A stretch of DNA of 64,000 nucleotides, taken from positions 310,001-374,000 of the forward strand of contig CAVTZY010000042.1 in assembly GCA_963739235.1 (NCBI GenBank). Direction: 5' to 3'. The notes beneath the pieces were generated by a model. That model did no database searches. It had not been told where the DNA came from and saw only the letters and a list, made by a program, of their open reading frames with translations. Origin of the DNA: JAFNAG01 sp963739235. Its GTDB lineage: Bacteria; Acidobacteriota; UBA6911. This document shows, in pieces, positions 17,514-26,863 of this stretch (position 1 is its first letter; every line of letters begins with the position of its first letter). The position numbers and the translations under genes are program-made.

Positions 17514-19037
17514 TTAGAGGTTCCAGGTGATTGGGGTGCCTGGCATAGGGCTGTATTGGCAATTGTATCCGGTCTTGATGTTTAGTGCCAAATATGAGCC
17601 GAGAGGGGGGTTGTCCTTTGCAATTCGTTGTATTGCAGATTTTATCTGGCGCGTTATGTTGACTCGTGCTCGTTCCGTTTGTGAACTGAACCTCCGCGAG
17701 CTTTTGCCTAATCCGATCGCGGCATGGAGCACTGCCTGGATTTGCGAAGTCTCTTCGTCTATCTCTGATAGCAACACCTTATCGTTGTCCTTTTCGGCGC
17801 TGGCGCGTGTCTTGGCAAGTTCCCGGAGGCGAGCGTGGTAATCTTGCATAGCCCACCGGTCAAGAATCTTGTCACTGGTCTCGCCCGCTGTAGTTAGATC
17901 GGCACCTTCATCGATAAGGTCGTGCATAACTGCGGCACCCAACTTGGTTGTTTCATCAATGTGGCCGCGCCTGACTGTGGCATCCAACTCCAGAACGGAG
18001 AATGCACGCTTAGGATATTCCAGCAGCAACGCAATGTAGCGCGCGCCGGTGATGTCCCTTAAAAGCGTCCGTTTTCCTTGGTAAGTGATTTCCCAGTAAT
18101 CACCGACTTTCTTGAAGGTGTTTTCCTCTTCCAGGTCCATTGTCGAACTGCCGATGCATATCGGCTGCGCGTCATCCTCTAGCACAATGCTTTTACGACC
18201 ACTGAGCGCGATCCTCAACTCCTTGCGCATGCTTGACAAAAGTTGCTCCTGAAGCCTGTCAGCGAACTCTTGAAGTTGCGCCGGATCGATGAATACTGGC
18301 GTTGTTGCTAATGATCTATTAGATTCTACAGGTTCGTACTTCAAGTCTGATAAAAGAGAGTCGAAGGGAGAGGCGGCACCATACCGTTCCCTTGCCCATG
18401 GAGCGAGCTGGCTAAAAATCTCTCCCCATTCATTTCGAGATCGATCCGCAATACGCGGCAAACGATTTATGACATGGTGCTTTTCAATGAAAGGAATGAT
18501 TTTCACTTCCACTGGGAAATGGGCACATAGCGCCAGAGTGTCCAAGACTAGCGGGAGGAAACGAAAAACCACGCCTCCTACCAGTCCTAGTTCCCAGTCA
18601 TACAACCGGAAGGCTGGCGGAATGCCAATATCTTTAACGAACCTGAGAACGGGCTCAGCTCCATCAGGAATTAGAGATCCACTCGTGAGTTTGGAGCCTG
18701 TCATAAGGCAGGCATTAAGATTGTCACCTCCACATCCGGCTGGAAAGCCGATCCAATGATCATTCGACTGTGACAACAATTCAAGGATGGTACGATGTGC
18801 CTGACCGACAATGTATTGATTCGATCTCTGTAAATATGTCTTTCTGTCAAGGAGATCCGACTCAGAGATCTCAAAACCGAGGCATTGCCTTTGTTCGTTT
18901 CCCGACTGCCAGTCCCAATCCACTGGATGTTTATAGGTAACAAATGAACCGTCCCAATAGGCGCTACCGTCTGGCCTTTCCAAGGAGTCGAGGAGAGAAG
19001 CCGCCGCTTTAACAAAGATTGAGAGAGCCGCAAGCAT
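17514..19037 (-). CDS. Large protein with a C-terminal regulator-type domain; 5' end probably frameshifted
   Basis: 507 aa as read. The block DYWEITYQGKRTLLRDITGARYIALLL (about residues 318-344, described by its parts WEITYQGK and LRDITGARYIALLL) and the end TERARVNITRQIKSAIQRI with KTGYNCQYSP resemble the C-terminal module of some large bacterial transcriptional regulators. The N-terminal two thirds are unfamiliar. An upstream frame from ATG 19122 encodes MPGTITLREGEETFQAKL and would join this ORF in phase (KEFAGDKHRWML) if one base near 19068 were absent. The true gene is therefore likely 17514-19122 with a one-base shift. It is cotranscribed in direction with the primase gene. Confidence 0.6.
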   Translation of the reverse strand: MLAALSIFVKAAASLLDSLERPDGSAYWDGSFVTYKHPVDWDWQSGNEQRQCLGFEISESDLLDRKTYLQRSNQYIVGQAHRTILELLSQSNDHWIGFPAGCGGDNLNACLMTGSKLTSGSLIPDGAEPVLRFVKDIGIPPAFRLYDWELGLVGGVVFRFLPLVLDTLALCAHFPVEVKIIPFIEKHHVINRLPRIADRSRNEWGEIFSQLAPWARERYGAASPFDSLLSDLKYEPVESNRSLATTPVFIDPAQLQEFADRLQEQLLSSMRKELRIALSGRKSIVLEDDAQPICIGSSTMDLEEENTFKKVGDYWEITYQGKRTLLRDITGARYIALLLEYPKRAFSVLELDATVRRGHIDETTKLGAAVMHDLIDEGADLTTAGETSDKILDRWAMQDYHARLRELAKTRASAEKDNDKVLLSEIDEETSQIQAVLHAAIGLGKSSRRFSSQTERARVNITRQIKSAIQRIAKDNPPLGSYLALNIKTGYNCQYSPMPGTPITWNL

Positions 19038-19760
19038 CCATCGATGTTTATCCCCCGCAAACTCCTTAGAGCTTGGCCTGAAAAGTCTCTTCTCCCTCTC
19101 TTAGAGTGATCGTGCCCGGCATGCTGTTTTCGGTCAAATTAATCTCCCGAGGAACTCCATCTTGAGCCCTTCAATATCAGCGACATACGCTGGTTCATTT
19201 CCGGGTGCAGCCTTCGGTCTTCTCTCCTAATCGGAACAATTCTTCCGAAAGTTCAGGATCGCGTTAGTTCTTTTGGGTGAGCCTAATCGGGCGCTGGGCA
19301 TGATGGAGCCCGGTGTTTCGGTCCCGCCAGTCTTCTCGCCAGGAATGGGGTGCCTGCTGGACAGTGTGCGTTTTCGGTTTGACGCAACCTTTTGCGAGAA
19401 AGGAGCCCTCAGCCCCCGCCTGCCTCCCCCAAGTTGCTCCCCGCCCCCGAGGTAATAGGGAATAATGGGCACACGAATACGCGCCCATCCATGTGACAAA
19501 ACGCCTGCTTTCGCGGGATTGGGTCCCGCTTTGCACCGCCCAACCGGGTGGGTACCGGTCCTGAAGGTCGCGCCCGCCGTTTATCGGGCTGTCGTGGGGC
19601 ATGATCGATTGATGGCTGACGGTGGTGGTTGCCGGGCTGCTGGGCCACATCCTTCGGCACTAACCAGAAAAGACCCGGGCTTGCTCGGCAAAAATGACCC
19701 ATTGCCCCTGTCGGCCCCAGATCCTGAGGCAAAGTGAACCCATACAGTGAACATCGCCGA

Positions 19761-19860
19761 TTTGGCGCGCGCCAAAGGGCACCTGGCACTCCTCGATGGC
19801 AATATGGACACCAGGAGCGCCTCCTTTCGGGTCAAATGGCGCTTTTTTGGCGCGCGCCAA
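19761..19860. repeat. Two TTGGCGCGCGCCAA palindromes 86 bp apart
   Basis: TTTGGCGCGCGCCAAA at 19761-19776 is a perfect 16-bp palindrome; TTGGCGCGCGCCAA recurs at 19847-19860. Both are flanked by unrelated sequence, so the palindrome itself is what is conserved. Likely binding sites for a dimeric protein. Confidence 0.75.
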
Positions 19861-19896
19861 GGGTTGCACGCCTTCGGCGTGGATGATGTTGACCTC

Positions 19897-19944
19897 TGTT
19901 CCGAATCGTGTTCTGAATCCTGTTTCAAATCGTGTTCTCAGTGT
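19897..19944 (+). repeat. Four tandem 12-bp iteron-like repeats
   Basis: Consecutive units TGTTCCGAATCG, TGTTCTGAATCC, TGTTTCAAATCG and TGTTCTCAGTGT. The invariant part is TGTT. Tandem short direct repeats beside palindromes and DnaA boxes resemble plasmid iterons. Confidence 0.6.
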
Positions 19945-20176
19945 GGGTCACTTTATCCGAGCACAACTGGGTCATTTTTCGTAAGCGCCGAGGCACCTAC
20001 CTGGAGGAATGCGATGCCATGATAGCCCGATATTCTCCTTAAAATATTACAACTACATTTATGCACTCCCCACCCGGGTGCAATTGTTAACGAAAAGTTT
20101 TAAGGCTGGGCGCTTGCGGCATGCCGGGAGATCCCGAATATAAGTTTCCAGTACCATTAAATCCATTCGCTCAAAA

Positions 20177-20227
20177 ATCCACAAAATGTCTACTTATTAC
20201 CGCTAAAAATAGGCGTTTTGTGGATAA
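20177..20227. promoter_or_regulatory. Inverted DnaA-box-like pair in an AT-rich segment
   Basis: ATCCACAAAA (20177-20186) and TTTTGTGGAT (20216-20225) are perfect inverted repeats. The right copy extends to TGTGGATAA, an exact consensus DnaA box on the minus strand. The sequence between and around them is AT-rich, as for a DNA-unwinding region. Confidence 0.6.
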
Positions 20228-20521
20228 TTGGGGCAAATCCGAGAATTCGAATAAGCAGGGATAATTCCCAAACGACAAAACTACCATATCGCTATTTTCA
20301 GCATGACCGGCGCTCACCGCACATTTGTCAAGGTTAGCGGCGAACATGCCGGGCACAGCACTACAGGGGATGCTATTGATGCGGGGGTGAGCCTCTGCAC
20401 TGCGGTGCTCTCTGCGGGTTCCTATGGTGACCTCCCCGGTCCCTTCCCTGGCTTTGTGCGGGGGAATCCTGATCGGTTCCCTGTTTCGGCCATCGGACTG
20501 CACAACCGGGTACCCAATGTG

Positions 20522-20535
20522 CCCAACGTTGGAAC
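20522..20535. repeat. CCAACGTTGG palindrome, site a
   Basis: Sits in the non-coding region. One of six related palindromes found only inside island A; see the finding on candidate ParB sites. Confidence 0.45.
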
Positions 20536-20830
20536 ATCACTCCTGTAGAGAGTGCCTCACAATGGCTCAGGTAAGCCGCTGGGGCCACCTAACAAGGGAT
20601 TCCAGGCTGGCCTTATCCAGGATGACCCGGCAGCATCCTTGAAACTGCCCAATCCCGGATCAGGAAATTACGCCTTTATCCCCCGCTCACCGGCACGTTT
20701 CACCTTAATGGTTCCTGGGTAGCGCCCTATCGAGGCTTTAGAGGGAGGGATTTGCTGGCAGTCCCGGTTCCCGGCAGGGAGGTAGCCGAAATAGCGGTGC
20801 GCCGGGTACCAGAATCCAATCCGCTGGAGG

Positions 20831-20844
20831 GTCCAACGTTGGAC
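20831..20844. repeat. GTCCAACGTTGGAC perfect palindrome, site b
   Basis: Longest and most perfect member (14 bp) of the island palindrome group, 136 bp before the outer-membrane protein gene. Confidence 0.5.
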
Positions 20845-20979
20845 CGCCACCCCTCACGGCAGTTCGCCAAGATGGGTGGGTGGCGACCGCTTCTCCATCT
20901 AAGTTTACGTCTCCCATGGCGTCACAATATTGTGATTTTCTCTCCTCATCTGAGCGCAGGATTTTGAAAGGGCAATGGA

Positions 20980-21708
20980 ATGGTTTCGACAGTTTGGCGT
21001 CAGTTGACGAGATACATGTTTTTTGGTTTTTTTGTGATTGCATTTACCCTTCCAGCACTCGGCCAGAGCTTTCATTTGGGAGTCAAGGCTGGGATTCCTA
21101 TAACCGAATTTTTCCAAACTGGTTTTTCCCCATCCCGCTACACTGGATTCGGTATTCAGTACTCGGCTGCCACTCGTCGCTATACGGTGGGCATGTGGGC
21201 GGAGTGGCGCGGCGCACACGGTATTGGTTTTGAAGCCGATGCTCTCTTCAAACGCATGGGCTATATTCATGACGAAATATCTCTATCCCCTTACGGTGGC
21301 ATTGACACAACATTTTTTGATGTCAAAGGCAGTTCATGGGATTTCCCGATATTGATGAAATATCGATTCGGTCGTTCGCGACGGCCATTTGCATCCGGAG
21401 GGGGTATTTTCCGCCATATTGGGCCGGTCCGAGCCCGAGGTGTGAGTAATGAAATTGTTCTGATGACGACGGTTCATACGGTGACCAGCCCAATTGATAC
21501 AAAGCAACCCCCCGAACTTGAGGATCGCAACTTTTCGGGTCTGACCATCGGGGGCGGCTTCGAATTCGGGCGCGGTTGGCTGCGTTTTTTGCCGGAGTTG
21601 CGCTATACGCATTGGGTATGCAACATAGGAGCTGGGCAAAACGCTCTGCGGCTCAATCCACATCAATTGGAATTTTTGCTGGGTTTGGATTTTTTTCATC
21701 GATGGTGA
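20980..21708 (+). CDS. Outer-membrane beta-barrel protein
   Basis: 242 aa. A signal peptide (YMFFGFFVIAFTLPALGQ, cut after ALGQ) is followed by alternating short beta-strand segments such as FHLGVKAGIP, GIGFEADALFKRMGY, FPILMKYRFG and FLPELRYTHW. It ends LLGLDFFHRW with a C-terminal aromatic residue, as in small barrels of the porin/OmpW-like fold. ATG 20980 has AAAGGG upstream; ATG 21016 would still keep the signal peptide. Its role is unknown; an outer-membrane protein on an integrative element could affect surface exclusion or phage access, which is speculation. It is followed by another secreted protein. Confidence 0.75.
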   Translation: MVSTVWRQLTRYMFFGFFVIAFTLPALGQSFHLGVKAGIPITEFFQTGFSPSRYTGFGIQYSAATRRYTVGMWAEWRGAHGIGFEADALFKRMGYIHDEISLSPYGGIDTTFFDVKGSSWDFPILMKYRFGRSRRPFASGGGIFRHIGPVRARGVSNEIVLMTTVHTVTSPIDTKQPPELEDRNFSGLTIGGGFEFGRGWLRFLPELRYTHWVCNIGAGQNALRLNPHQLEFLLGLDFFHRW

Positions 21709-21812
21709 TCCCTTGCAGCCGAAAGGATCAAGCCGGGAAAGCAGCGTGCATTCTGTCCGGATACGCCAATACGCCCAGAATGGTCTATAATGGCTCAAAA
21801 AAGGAGGTGTAA

Positions 21813-22388
21813 ATGTGCTTCCTATTAGCTTTATTCCTAGCGGCAGTGCCGACCGTACAGGGACCAGGCGATGGATATAACTTTGCACCTTCATTGCCCA
21901 GGGAAATCAAAACACTATATTGGGAATTATTTCAGACAACGGAAATTTGGGTGCGGCTGTCTCCAGAGGGGAAAGATCATAAGCCTGCACCGGTAAGTCT
22001 GATCTTCTACGTCACCTTCTCTGGGAAAGAACTGCCACTTGAACCAACAGAAATCACTCTTCGTGCACAAGCTGATCCTCGCTTTGTCGCTTCCAAATTC
22101 TCGCTGAAGTTAGCGCCGCAGCCGGGCGAGCCGTTGGATCTAGTGGGTCCGCTAGGAACCATGAAGAACTCCATCGGGACGAATTTTCAGTACTATCCGA
22201 ATTGTCCGGGCGGTGGGTGTGCGGTAACTGGTATCATCTCCTATCTGCCTTGGAAAGTTTTCTTGCAGATCGCGCGATCCGAGAGTCTCACCGCTGAAGC
22301 ATTGGGCATTGAAGTTTTGTTTCGGCAGGCTGACCTTGACGCCCTGCGAGCATTCGCCAAAAAACTGGTTCCCGCTGACACCGAATAG
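21813..22388 (+). CDS. Secreted hypothetical protein
   Basis: 191 aa. A short hydrophobic N-terminus (MCFLLALFLAAVPTVQG) looks like a signal peptide. It is followed by a mostly beta-rich sequence, with a cysteine pair in NCPGGGC near residue 130 that could form a disulfide. No family recognised. An excellent Shine-Dalgarno, AGGAGGTG, lies 4-5 bp before the ATG. It is 104 bp downstream of the barrel gene on the same strand and plausibly in the same transcript. Confidence 0.65.
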   Translation: MCFLLALFLAAVPTVQGPGDGYNFAPSLPREIKTLYWELFQTTEIWVRLSPEGKDHKPAPVSLIFYVTFSGKELPLEPTEITLRAQADPRFVASKFSLKLAPQPGEPLDLVGPLGTMKNSIGTNFQYYPNCPGGGCAVTGIISYLPWKVFLQIARSESLTAEALGIEVLFRQADLDALRAFAKKLVPADTE

Positions 22389-22630
22389 TAAGCTGGGCTG
22401 GAGTTCCCGGAAAAACGGACATCAAACCGGGACCGGGGTCACGCTGATGCTGGGCAGGATTATGTACGAGTACGCCACAATACAACAACTGAGACGGTAT
22501 TACAGCCCTAAGAACTGGAATTGCTGTGAGATACGATGATCTGGCCGTGCATGCAGCCCATGCTTCTGATCACCCGCAATGCCGGATGAGGAATTTTTCA
22601 CAATTGGCCTAGTGCCACCCAATGGTACAG

Positions 22631-23395
22631 CTATGGCATACGCTTTTCGCGATACGCCTTCACTCTTGCCAGAAGGGCGGCAACAGCGGTGTTGTTCTTG
22701 AGAATCTGATCCGAAAGCTGCTGTAGCTCCACCGTGGCATCCGCACCCAGAGCATATATGCCGAAAATATTGCTTGTCAGTACGCCTCGGAGTTGTACGA
22801 GTTCGTTTACCGTCTCGGCGCTCTTGCGTGCATTCATTTGCCGCTCATGTTCCGCCACTATCTCCTGGTACTTTGGATCGTTTGGGGGGATGTCATAGGC
22901 TCCGACGCCGGGCAAGTCCACTCGCTCCTCTGGCACTCCATTATCAAGTAGCAGCTTAAGACCAGTAAGAAGGGGAACCGCGATTTCGCGTCTATGCTTG
23001 AGGTATTCCAGTGGATCGACGCTTTGATATATAACGATTATAGCCAGCCCCCAGTCGAGGTACATCCAGCCACCATTATGTGTGTTCAAGGGATATTCTA
23101 ATGCCATAGTGGCATAAGTTATCACCTTCTTTGGCTGCTTCATTGCGCCCTGACTGGCATACAGCGACGTGATCAGGGAATAGATTTTACCCTTGTCATT
23201 CGGAGACTGGAAGTCCTGGATCAGTTTCAGTGCCTCGGCCTCCAGTTTATCCATGTTGACGCCTTGTTTCGCCTGCACTTCAATTGCTTCCAAGCGTTTG
23301 TCCAAAGTATTCTGTCCGTAAGACAGGCGTGCGCAACCGAAGGTAAGCAAAACCGTGATCGGCACTACCATCCAACGAATGCGAGATCGAAACAT
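22631..23395 (-). CDS. Exported helical hypothetical protein
   Basis: 254 aa. The N-terminus MFRSRIRWMVVPITVLLTFG with a following cysteine suggests a signal peptide. The sequence around the cysteine (LTFGC) does not fit a lipobox well, so cleavage after YGQ by signal peptidase I is as likely. The mature part is helical with TPR-like spacing (KIYSLITSLYASQGAMKQP) but no clear TPR consensus. It is convergent with the 21813-22388 gene and single in its transcript as far as can be seen. Function unknown. Confidence 0.6.
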   Translation of the reverse strand: MFRSRIRWMVVPITVLLTFGCARLSYGQNTLDKRLEAIEVQAKQGVNMDKLEAEALKLIQDFQSPNDKGKIYSLITSLYASQGAMKQPKKVITYATMALEYPLNTHNGGWMYLDWGLAIIVIYQSVDPLEYLKHRREIAVPLLTGLKLLLDNGVPEERVDLPGVGAYDIPPNDPKYQEIVAEHERQMNARKSAETVNELVQLRGVLTSNIFGIYALGADATVELQQLSDQILKNNTAVAALLARVKAYREKRMP

Positions 23396-23871
23396 TTTGC
23401 CTCACTCCGCTTTAGGCGGGCTCTGGCAGGATTTTACACCCGGAAAGGGATGGCGGGGCACACAAATCCCTGTCCGGCAGGCCCGTCCGGCCTCCGGCCC
23501 ACCCACTGCTCGGGCGAGGGAATCTTCAGCCGGTTCTGGTTCCAGGCGAACCGGTTGCCCGGGGCTACATGATCGAGTGCGCCTTCCTGTCTAACCGTTG
23601 GACCTGCTGTGAGCGAAAACCAGGATGATCGCCGTGACAAGCGCCAGCAGCCAACCACGAGACCGGTACAGCCATTTTCCACTTGTCTATTACAACTGCC
23701 CACAGCTTAGGACCGATCACAAAGTTGGGAGTGCCGGGATACGCTCCCGGCGGGCGTCTGATTTAACCCAATCGGATAGGAGGTTCGACAGCGATGATGC
23801 TTCTTTAAAGGCGCTTTTTTAATTGCCCGCTATCCTAGGTCGGGCATGGTGGAAGTCCTCCAAAGCGAAAC
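23396..23871. other. Non-coding spacer
   Basis: About 480 bp without a credible gene. The only notable motif is the palindrome at 23589-23603. A GC-rich stretch (23450-23510) resembles the dispersed repeats of the host but has no second copy in the window. Confidence 0.4.
23589..23603. repeat. GTCTAACCGTTGGAC palindrome, site d
   Basis: Same 15-bp sequence as at 30296-30310, in an intergenic region. Odd-length relative of the CCAACGTTGG palindromes. Confidence 0.5.
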
Positions 23872-24057
23872 CTAGCGAAAATCCGTAACCAGCACTCTCT
23901 CCCTGCGACGCAGTTCCTCCAACTGTTTCCGATATTTTGGCCGCACCTTCTCTACCGCGGCCAGAAACTCCTGCAAGGTTGGCATGCGGCCTTCCCGAAT
24001 CAGCCGCTCTATGATCGGCTGAAATTTCTTTTTCAGATCAAATGTCTCGCGGCTCAT
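23872..24057 (-). CDS. Small basic helical protein
   Basis: 61 aa, highly charged and helical (RETFDLKKKFQPIIERL, then LEELRRRERVLVTDFR). A strong GGAGGG lies 7-8 bp before the ATG at 24057, which supports a real gene despite its size. It lies downstream of the TPR gene on the same strand, 56 bp away. No family recognised. It could be a small partner of the TPR protein or a DNA-binding accessory protein, but nothing in the sequence decides this. Confidence 0.6.
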   Translation of the reverse strand: MSRETFDLKKKFQPIIERLIREGRMPTLQEFLAAVEKVRPKYRKQLEELRRRERVLVTDFR

Positions 24058-24113
24058 TCTGCATCCCTCCTTGATGCCCTCCTCTCACTCCGGTCGTTTG
24101 CACCCAGTCAAGG

Positions 24114-24800
24114 CTACTGAAGGCTGGGATTTCCTCTTGTCGAATCGACTACCTTGTAACACCTCCGCAGTTGCTCCAGGAGGTCTGGTTCCTGTTCCAA
24201 AATTCCCCCGTGAGCGGCGATGAGATCCTCCAGATGCCCAAGGGCGCGACCATCCTGTGGACAAGCCATGGTGGCCAGGATGAAGCTCCTTGCTGCTTCT
24301 GGAAAGCGGCCCAGGCCCTGTAAGGCAATTCCCAGGTTCTTATGCGCGTTATGGCGGTGAGGATTTATTTTAATAGCAGTATGGCAGTGCCCCTCAGCTT
24401 CGTGATGCCGACTTGCCTGATTGAGGCAGAACGCCAGGTTGTTGTTCAAAAAGTACCAGGTCTCATTTGATTCTTGCGGAAGATCGAAGGCTTTCTGATA
24501 TATCTCCAAGGCATGGCAATGGTCGTTGGCCTGTTCCAGAACCTGTCCCATGGACAGAAGGCACCGCGCCTTCTCATTCGGGGTGTCCGCCAGCGAGAGG
24601 ATCTTGTCGATATAGGCACAAGCTGTTTTGAAGTAGCCGTTGTCGACGCATTCACTGGCAAGTGCCTGGAGCATCTCCTTGATTATTTCAACGCTCTCCG
24701 AATTATTGACCAGGATGGAGAACATCCTGTCGGCATCTTTTATGGAAACCAGTTTGCCCTGCGATGTGATGAATCCATCAAACTGTTCAAGTTGGCTCAT
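24114..24800 (-). CDS. TPR-repeat protein
   Basis: 228 aa with several tetratricopeptide repeats: KARCLLSMGQVLEQANDHCHALEIY, then a repeat with NLAFCLNQASRHHEAEGHC, then NAHKNLGIALQGLGRFPEAARSF (described by consensus blocks, each with the G/A-x-x-Y/F spacing). No signal peptide, so it is cytoplasmic. It probably scaffolds a protein complex. It lies 64 bp downstream of the RadC-like gene on the same strand and may share its transcript. Confidence 0.75.
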   Translation of the reverse strand: MSQLEQFDGFITSQGKLVSIKDADRMFSILVNNSESVEIIKEMLQALASECVDNGYFKTACAYIDKILSLADTPNEKARCLLSMGQVLEQANDHCHALEIYQKAFDLPQESNETWYFLNNNLAFCLNQASRHHEAEGHCHTAIKINPHRHNAHKNLGIALQGLGRFPEAARSFILATMACPQDGRALGHLEDLIAAHGGILEQEPDLLEQLRRCYKVVDSTRGNPSLQ

Positions 24801-24864
24801 GATCGTGTTGTGTCTCCTTTCGGCTCGTCCGGTTCGGGCAGGTTTTCATTGCAGTTCTTCGTCC

Positions 24865-25830
24865 TCATGAAACTGGCCGCAACTCGTTGGCCAATGCTCG
24901 TTCTCCAGAATCGAGCAGGAGCCAACAGGCGGTGAAGGTGTCGCGGTAAAATGCGGCTGGTCGCCGTGGATCTGACTTTGTTCCCAGCACGGTGCCCAGA
25001 ACGATTCGGTCCCCCGAACGACCGGCTACGCGATCGCCCACTCGGAGCCGCCAATCAGAATATGCGTGCTTACTGACAAGCTTCGCCACCTTGCGTTCGG
25101 TGATGCCGCAAGACGGTTCGTTGTGCAGCAGGAGTCGGTAGATGGCTGCTTCCTCATTCAGGGATCGTCGTTTGAAGACCAACAACGTCCCCTGTGGGCG
25201 TTGCGCTTCAGGCTCGGATACGTCGTTGGCAGCGTCGCTGCCGCTACCACCTGCTCCAGAAGCAGCTTGGTTATTCAGATCCTGGTCGTCCATACTCAGC
25301 CACCCAAAGCCTGCGTCCGCAAACGAGAAATAGTCCGCATCGCCGGTGATGATGTGGTCGAGAACTCGGATGCCCAGGATCTTACCGGCCTCACAGAGGC
25401 GTTTTGTGCATTCCCTGTCCTCCGCGCTTGGCGTCGGGTCGCCCGAGGGATGGTTATGGAGATAAATCAGAGCCGCTACACTGTGCCTCACAACATCACG
25501 CCAGTGCTTGTCGTGGGCGGTAGCCACGGCGGGCTTCATCGCTTCTCGCGGATGAACGATTGAAGTCGATAGGGAGCCCACCGAGACCAAGGAGGTTCCG
25601 ATCAAGCTGTTCTTGGCATCGAGGAGAAGAACCCACATTTCCTCACGGTCGCCATATCGAAACAGATTACGGGCAAAAGCTGCCGCTTCCCTGGAATTCA
25701 CGAAGCGCCGAAAATCTGACTTGTCAGATCCCTCCCGCACAAGACACACGCGATATCGCGGGATGCGATACGATTTTGTTGGTTCCGCTGTTATCATCTC
25801 TGCATTTTCCGGTCCTCGTGGGGAGTTCAT
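24865..25830 (-). CDS. RadC-like JAMM/MPN domain protein
   Basis: 321 aa from ATG 25830. The metal-binding MPN+ signature HNHPSGDPTPSAED is intact, followed by CTKRLCEAGKILGIRVLDH, as in the RadC/YsnA group common on phages and integrative elements. Known JAMM enzymes are metallo-isopeptidases, but the activity of RadC-like proteins is unsettled. A C-terminal extension of about 130 residues, after a low-complexity linker, holds WRLRVGDRVAGRSGDRIVLG, a small beta-barrel-like block. The start overlaps the upstream stop as ATGA, so translation is coupled to the 25827-26594 gene; the longer upstream frame is not needed. Confidence 0.8.
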   Translation of the reverse strand: MNSPRGPENAEMITAEPTKSYRIPRYRVCLVREGSDKSDFRRFVNSREAAAFARNLFRYGDREEMWVLLLDAKNSLIGTSLVSVGSLSTSIVHPREAMKPAVATAHDKHWRDVVRHSVAALIYLHNHPSGDPTPSAEDRECTKRLCEAGKILGIRVLDHIITGDADYFSFADAGFGWLSMDDQDLNNQAASGAGGSGSDAANDVSEPEAQRPQGTLLVFKRRSLNEEAAIYRLLLHNEPSCGITERKVAKLVSKHAYSDWRLRVGDRVAGRSGDRIVLGTVLGTKSDPRRPAAFYRDTFTACWLLLDSGERALANELRPVS

Positions 25831-26594
25831 TGGTCGCACCTCGCAGTCTTCAGCGAGATGAACCGCTGAGTGGCCCACGATTCGACCGCCTGGGGACACC
25901 GATGCTTGACCGCTACAAAGCCAGGAACATGCCAGATGCCGCCTTCCGATTCCGAGTAATAGTTGGAATTCAGCTTGAACCCATAGAGGAGTTGGCCGCA
26001 TCGGGCACAGCAGTTGTTGTTCTGGCATCGGCAATGAACGCTGACAAGCAGGCGTGGCATGTTCGTGTCGAGGCATGTTCCATACCATCCCTGGCAACTG
26101 GAGCATTGCCTAAGCCCCTTAAGGACGCCGTTGGGCTGACGACCACTAAACTGATCAATCTCGGCATCGCTCGCAGGACGGCCCCCCTTGGCCAGATCAC
26201 CAACATAGAGAGCCGGGCCGTCGCCATGCAAGAAATCTGCGTGGAGCGATAGGCTGAGGTATCGAATGAGAATTTCTTTCTCTTCGGGGATCACCTCCTG
26301 TGTGATCAGTTTTCCGAACACGATGGATCTCGGTCGCGGTACGGGCACGACCGCAGGAATGCGGAGCCCGGCATCGAAGAACAGGGCCTCTTTCTCGGAC
26401 GTAACCAGCAAGGTCGGCAGTCTGTTGGCCTGCGCCTGATAGCGGGCTGTTTCAATCTGTGGCGAGCCCTGTTGCCCGTTTGCCGGTGGCAGCAGGATTA
26501 TGTGATACAGGCACCCTGCGAGATGCGACAGGAGGTATGGAAAGCTCTTGAACAGGGCAGCTTCTGAAGATGTTTGATGGAGAATCGGTTTCAT
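25827..26594 (-). CDS. Cysteine-rich hypothetical protein, coupled to the RadC-like gene
   Basis: 255 aa. The C-terminal half has cysteine pairs in CSSCQGWYGTC and HCRCQNNNCCARCG that look like a zinc ribbon or zinc knuckle. The N-terminal half has an FGKLITQEVIPEEKEILIRYL block without a recognised family. No signal peptide. The ATGA overlap with the RadC-like gene suggests the two proteins act together. An intrinsic terminator just upstream separates it from the XRE regulator transcript. Confidence 0.6.
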   Translation of the reverse strand: MKPILHQTSSEAALFKSFPYLLSHLAGCLYHIILLPPANGQQGSPQIETARYQAQANRLPTLLVTSEKEALFFDAGLRIPAVVPVPRPRSIVFGKLITQEVIPEEKEILIRYLSLSLHADFLHGDGPALYVGDLAKGGRPASDAEIDQFSGRQPNGVLKGLRQCSSCQGWYGTCLDTNMPRLLVSVHCRCQNNNCCARCGQLLYGFKLNSNYYSESEGGIWHVPGFVAVKHRCPQAVESWATQRFISLKTARCDQ

Positions 26595-26642
26595 GATGCG
26601 TATCCTTTCGGCTAGTACTGGACACGCACCAGGAGGCCAGAA

Positions 26643-26670
26643 ATAGAAAAACCGCCCAGCATCAGGCGGT
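26643..26670 (-). terminator. Intrinsic terminator, leftward
   Basis: Minus-strand ACCGCC-loop-GGCGGT stem followed by TTTTTCTATTT. It stops leftward transcription from the XRE gene before the 25827-26594 operon. Confidence 0.8.
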
Positions 26671-26863
26671 TGTCTCTTTCCGCTGGAGATTTTGCTTCAG
26701 AACTCATGTTCTGCACATCGGGCACTGAGTTCGCCCAAGGCACCTTGGCTCTCCTACCAGGTTGCCGGATTCCGATAACGTCGGAATCACTCCTGATGCT
26801 TGCGACATTATCCAGATTTAGGGATGGTGTGTCAATTACGTTTTTGCACTTGCGGGATGCGAG

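Larger units (their letters stand above)
19123..20979. other. 1.9-kb non-coding region with origin-like structure
   Basis: The longest gene-free stretch of island A. Short ORFs on both strands overlap each other and look accidental. It holds two copies of a GC-rich palindrome, four 12-bp tandem repeats, an AT-rich segment with inverted DnaA-box-like sequences, and two CCAACGTTGG palindromes, each listed separately. This combination next to a primase-helicase gene suggests the replication origin of the excised element. Confidence 0.6.

Noticed and set aside
19897..19944. CRISPR array
   Set aside because: The units are 12 bp, contiguous and without spacers, and no cas genes are present; they fit iterons. 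No CRISPR array was seen in the window.
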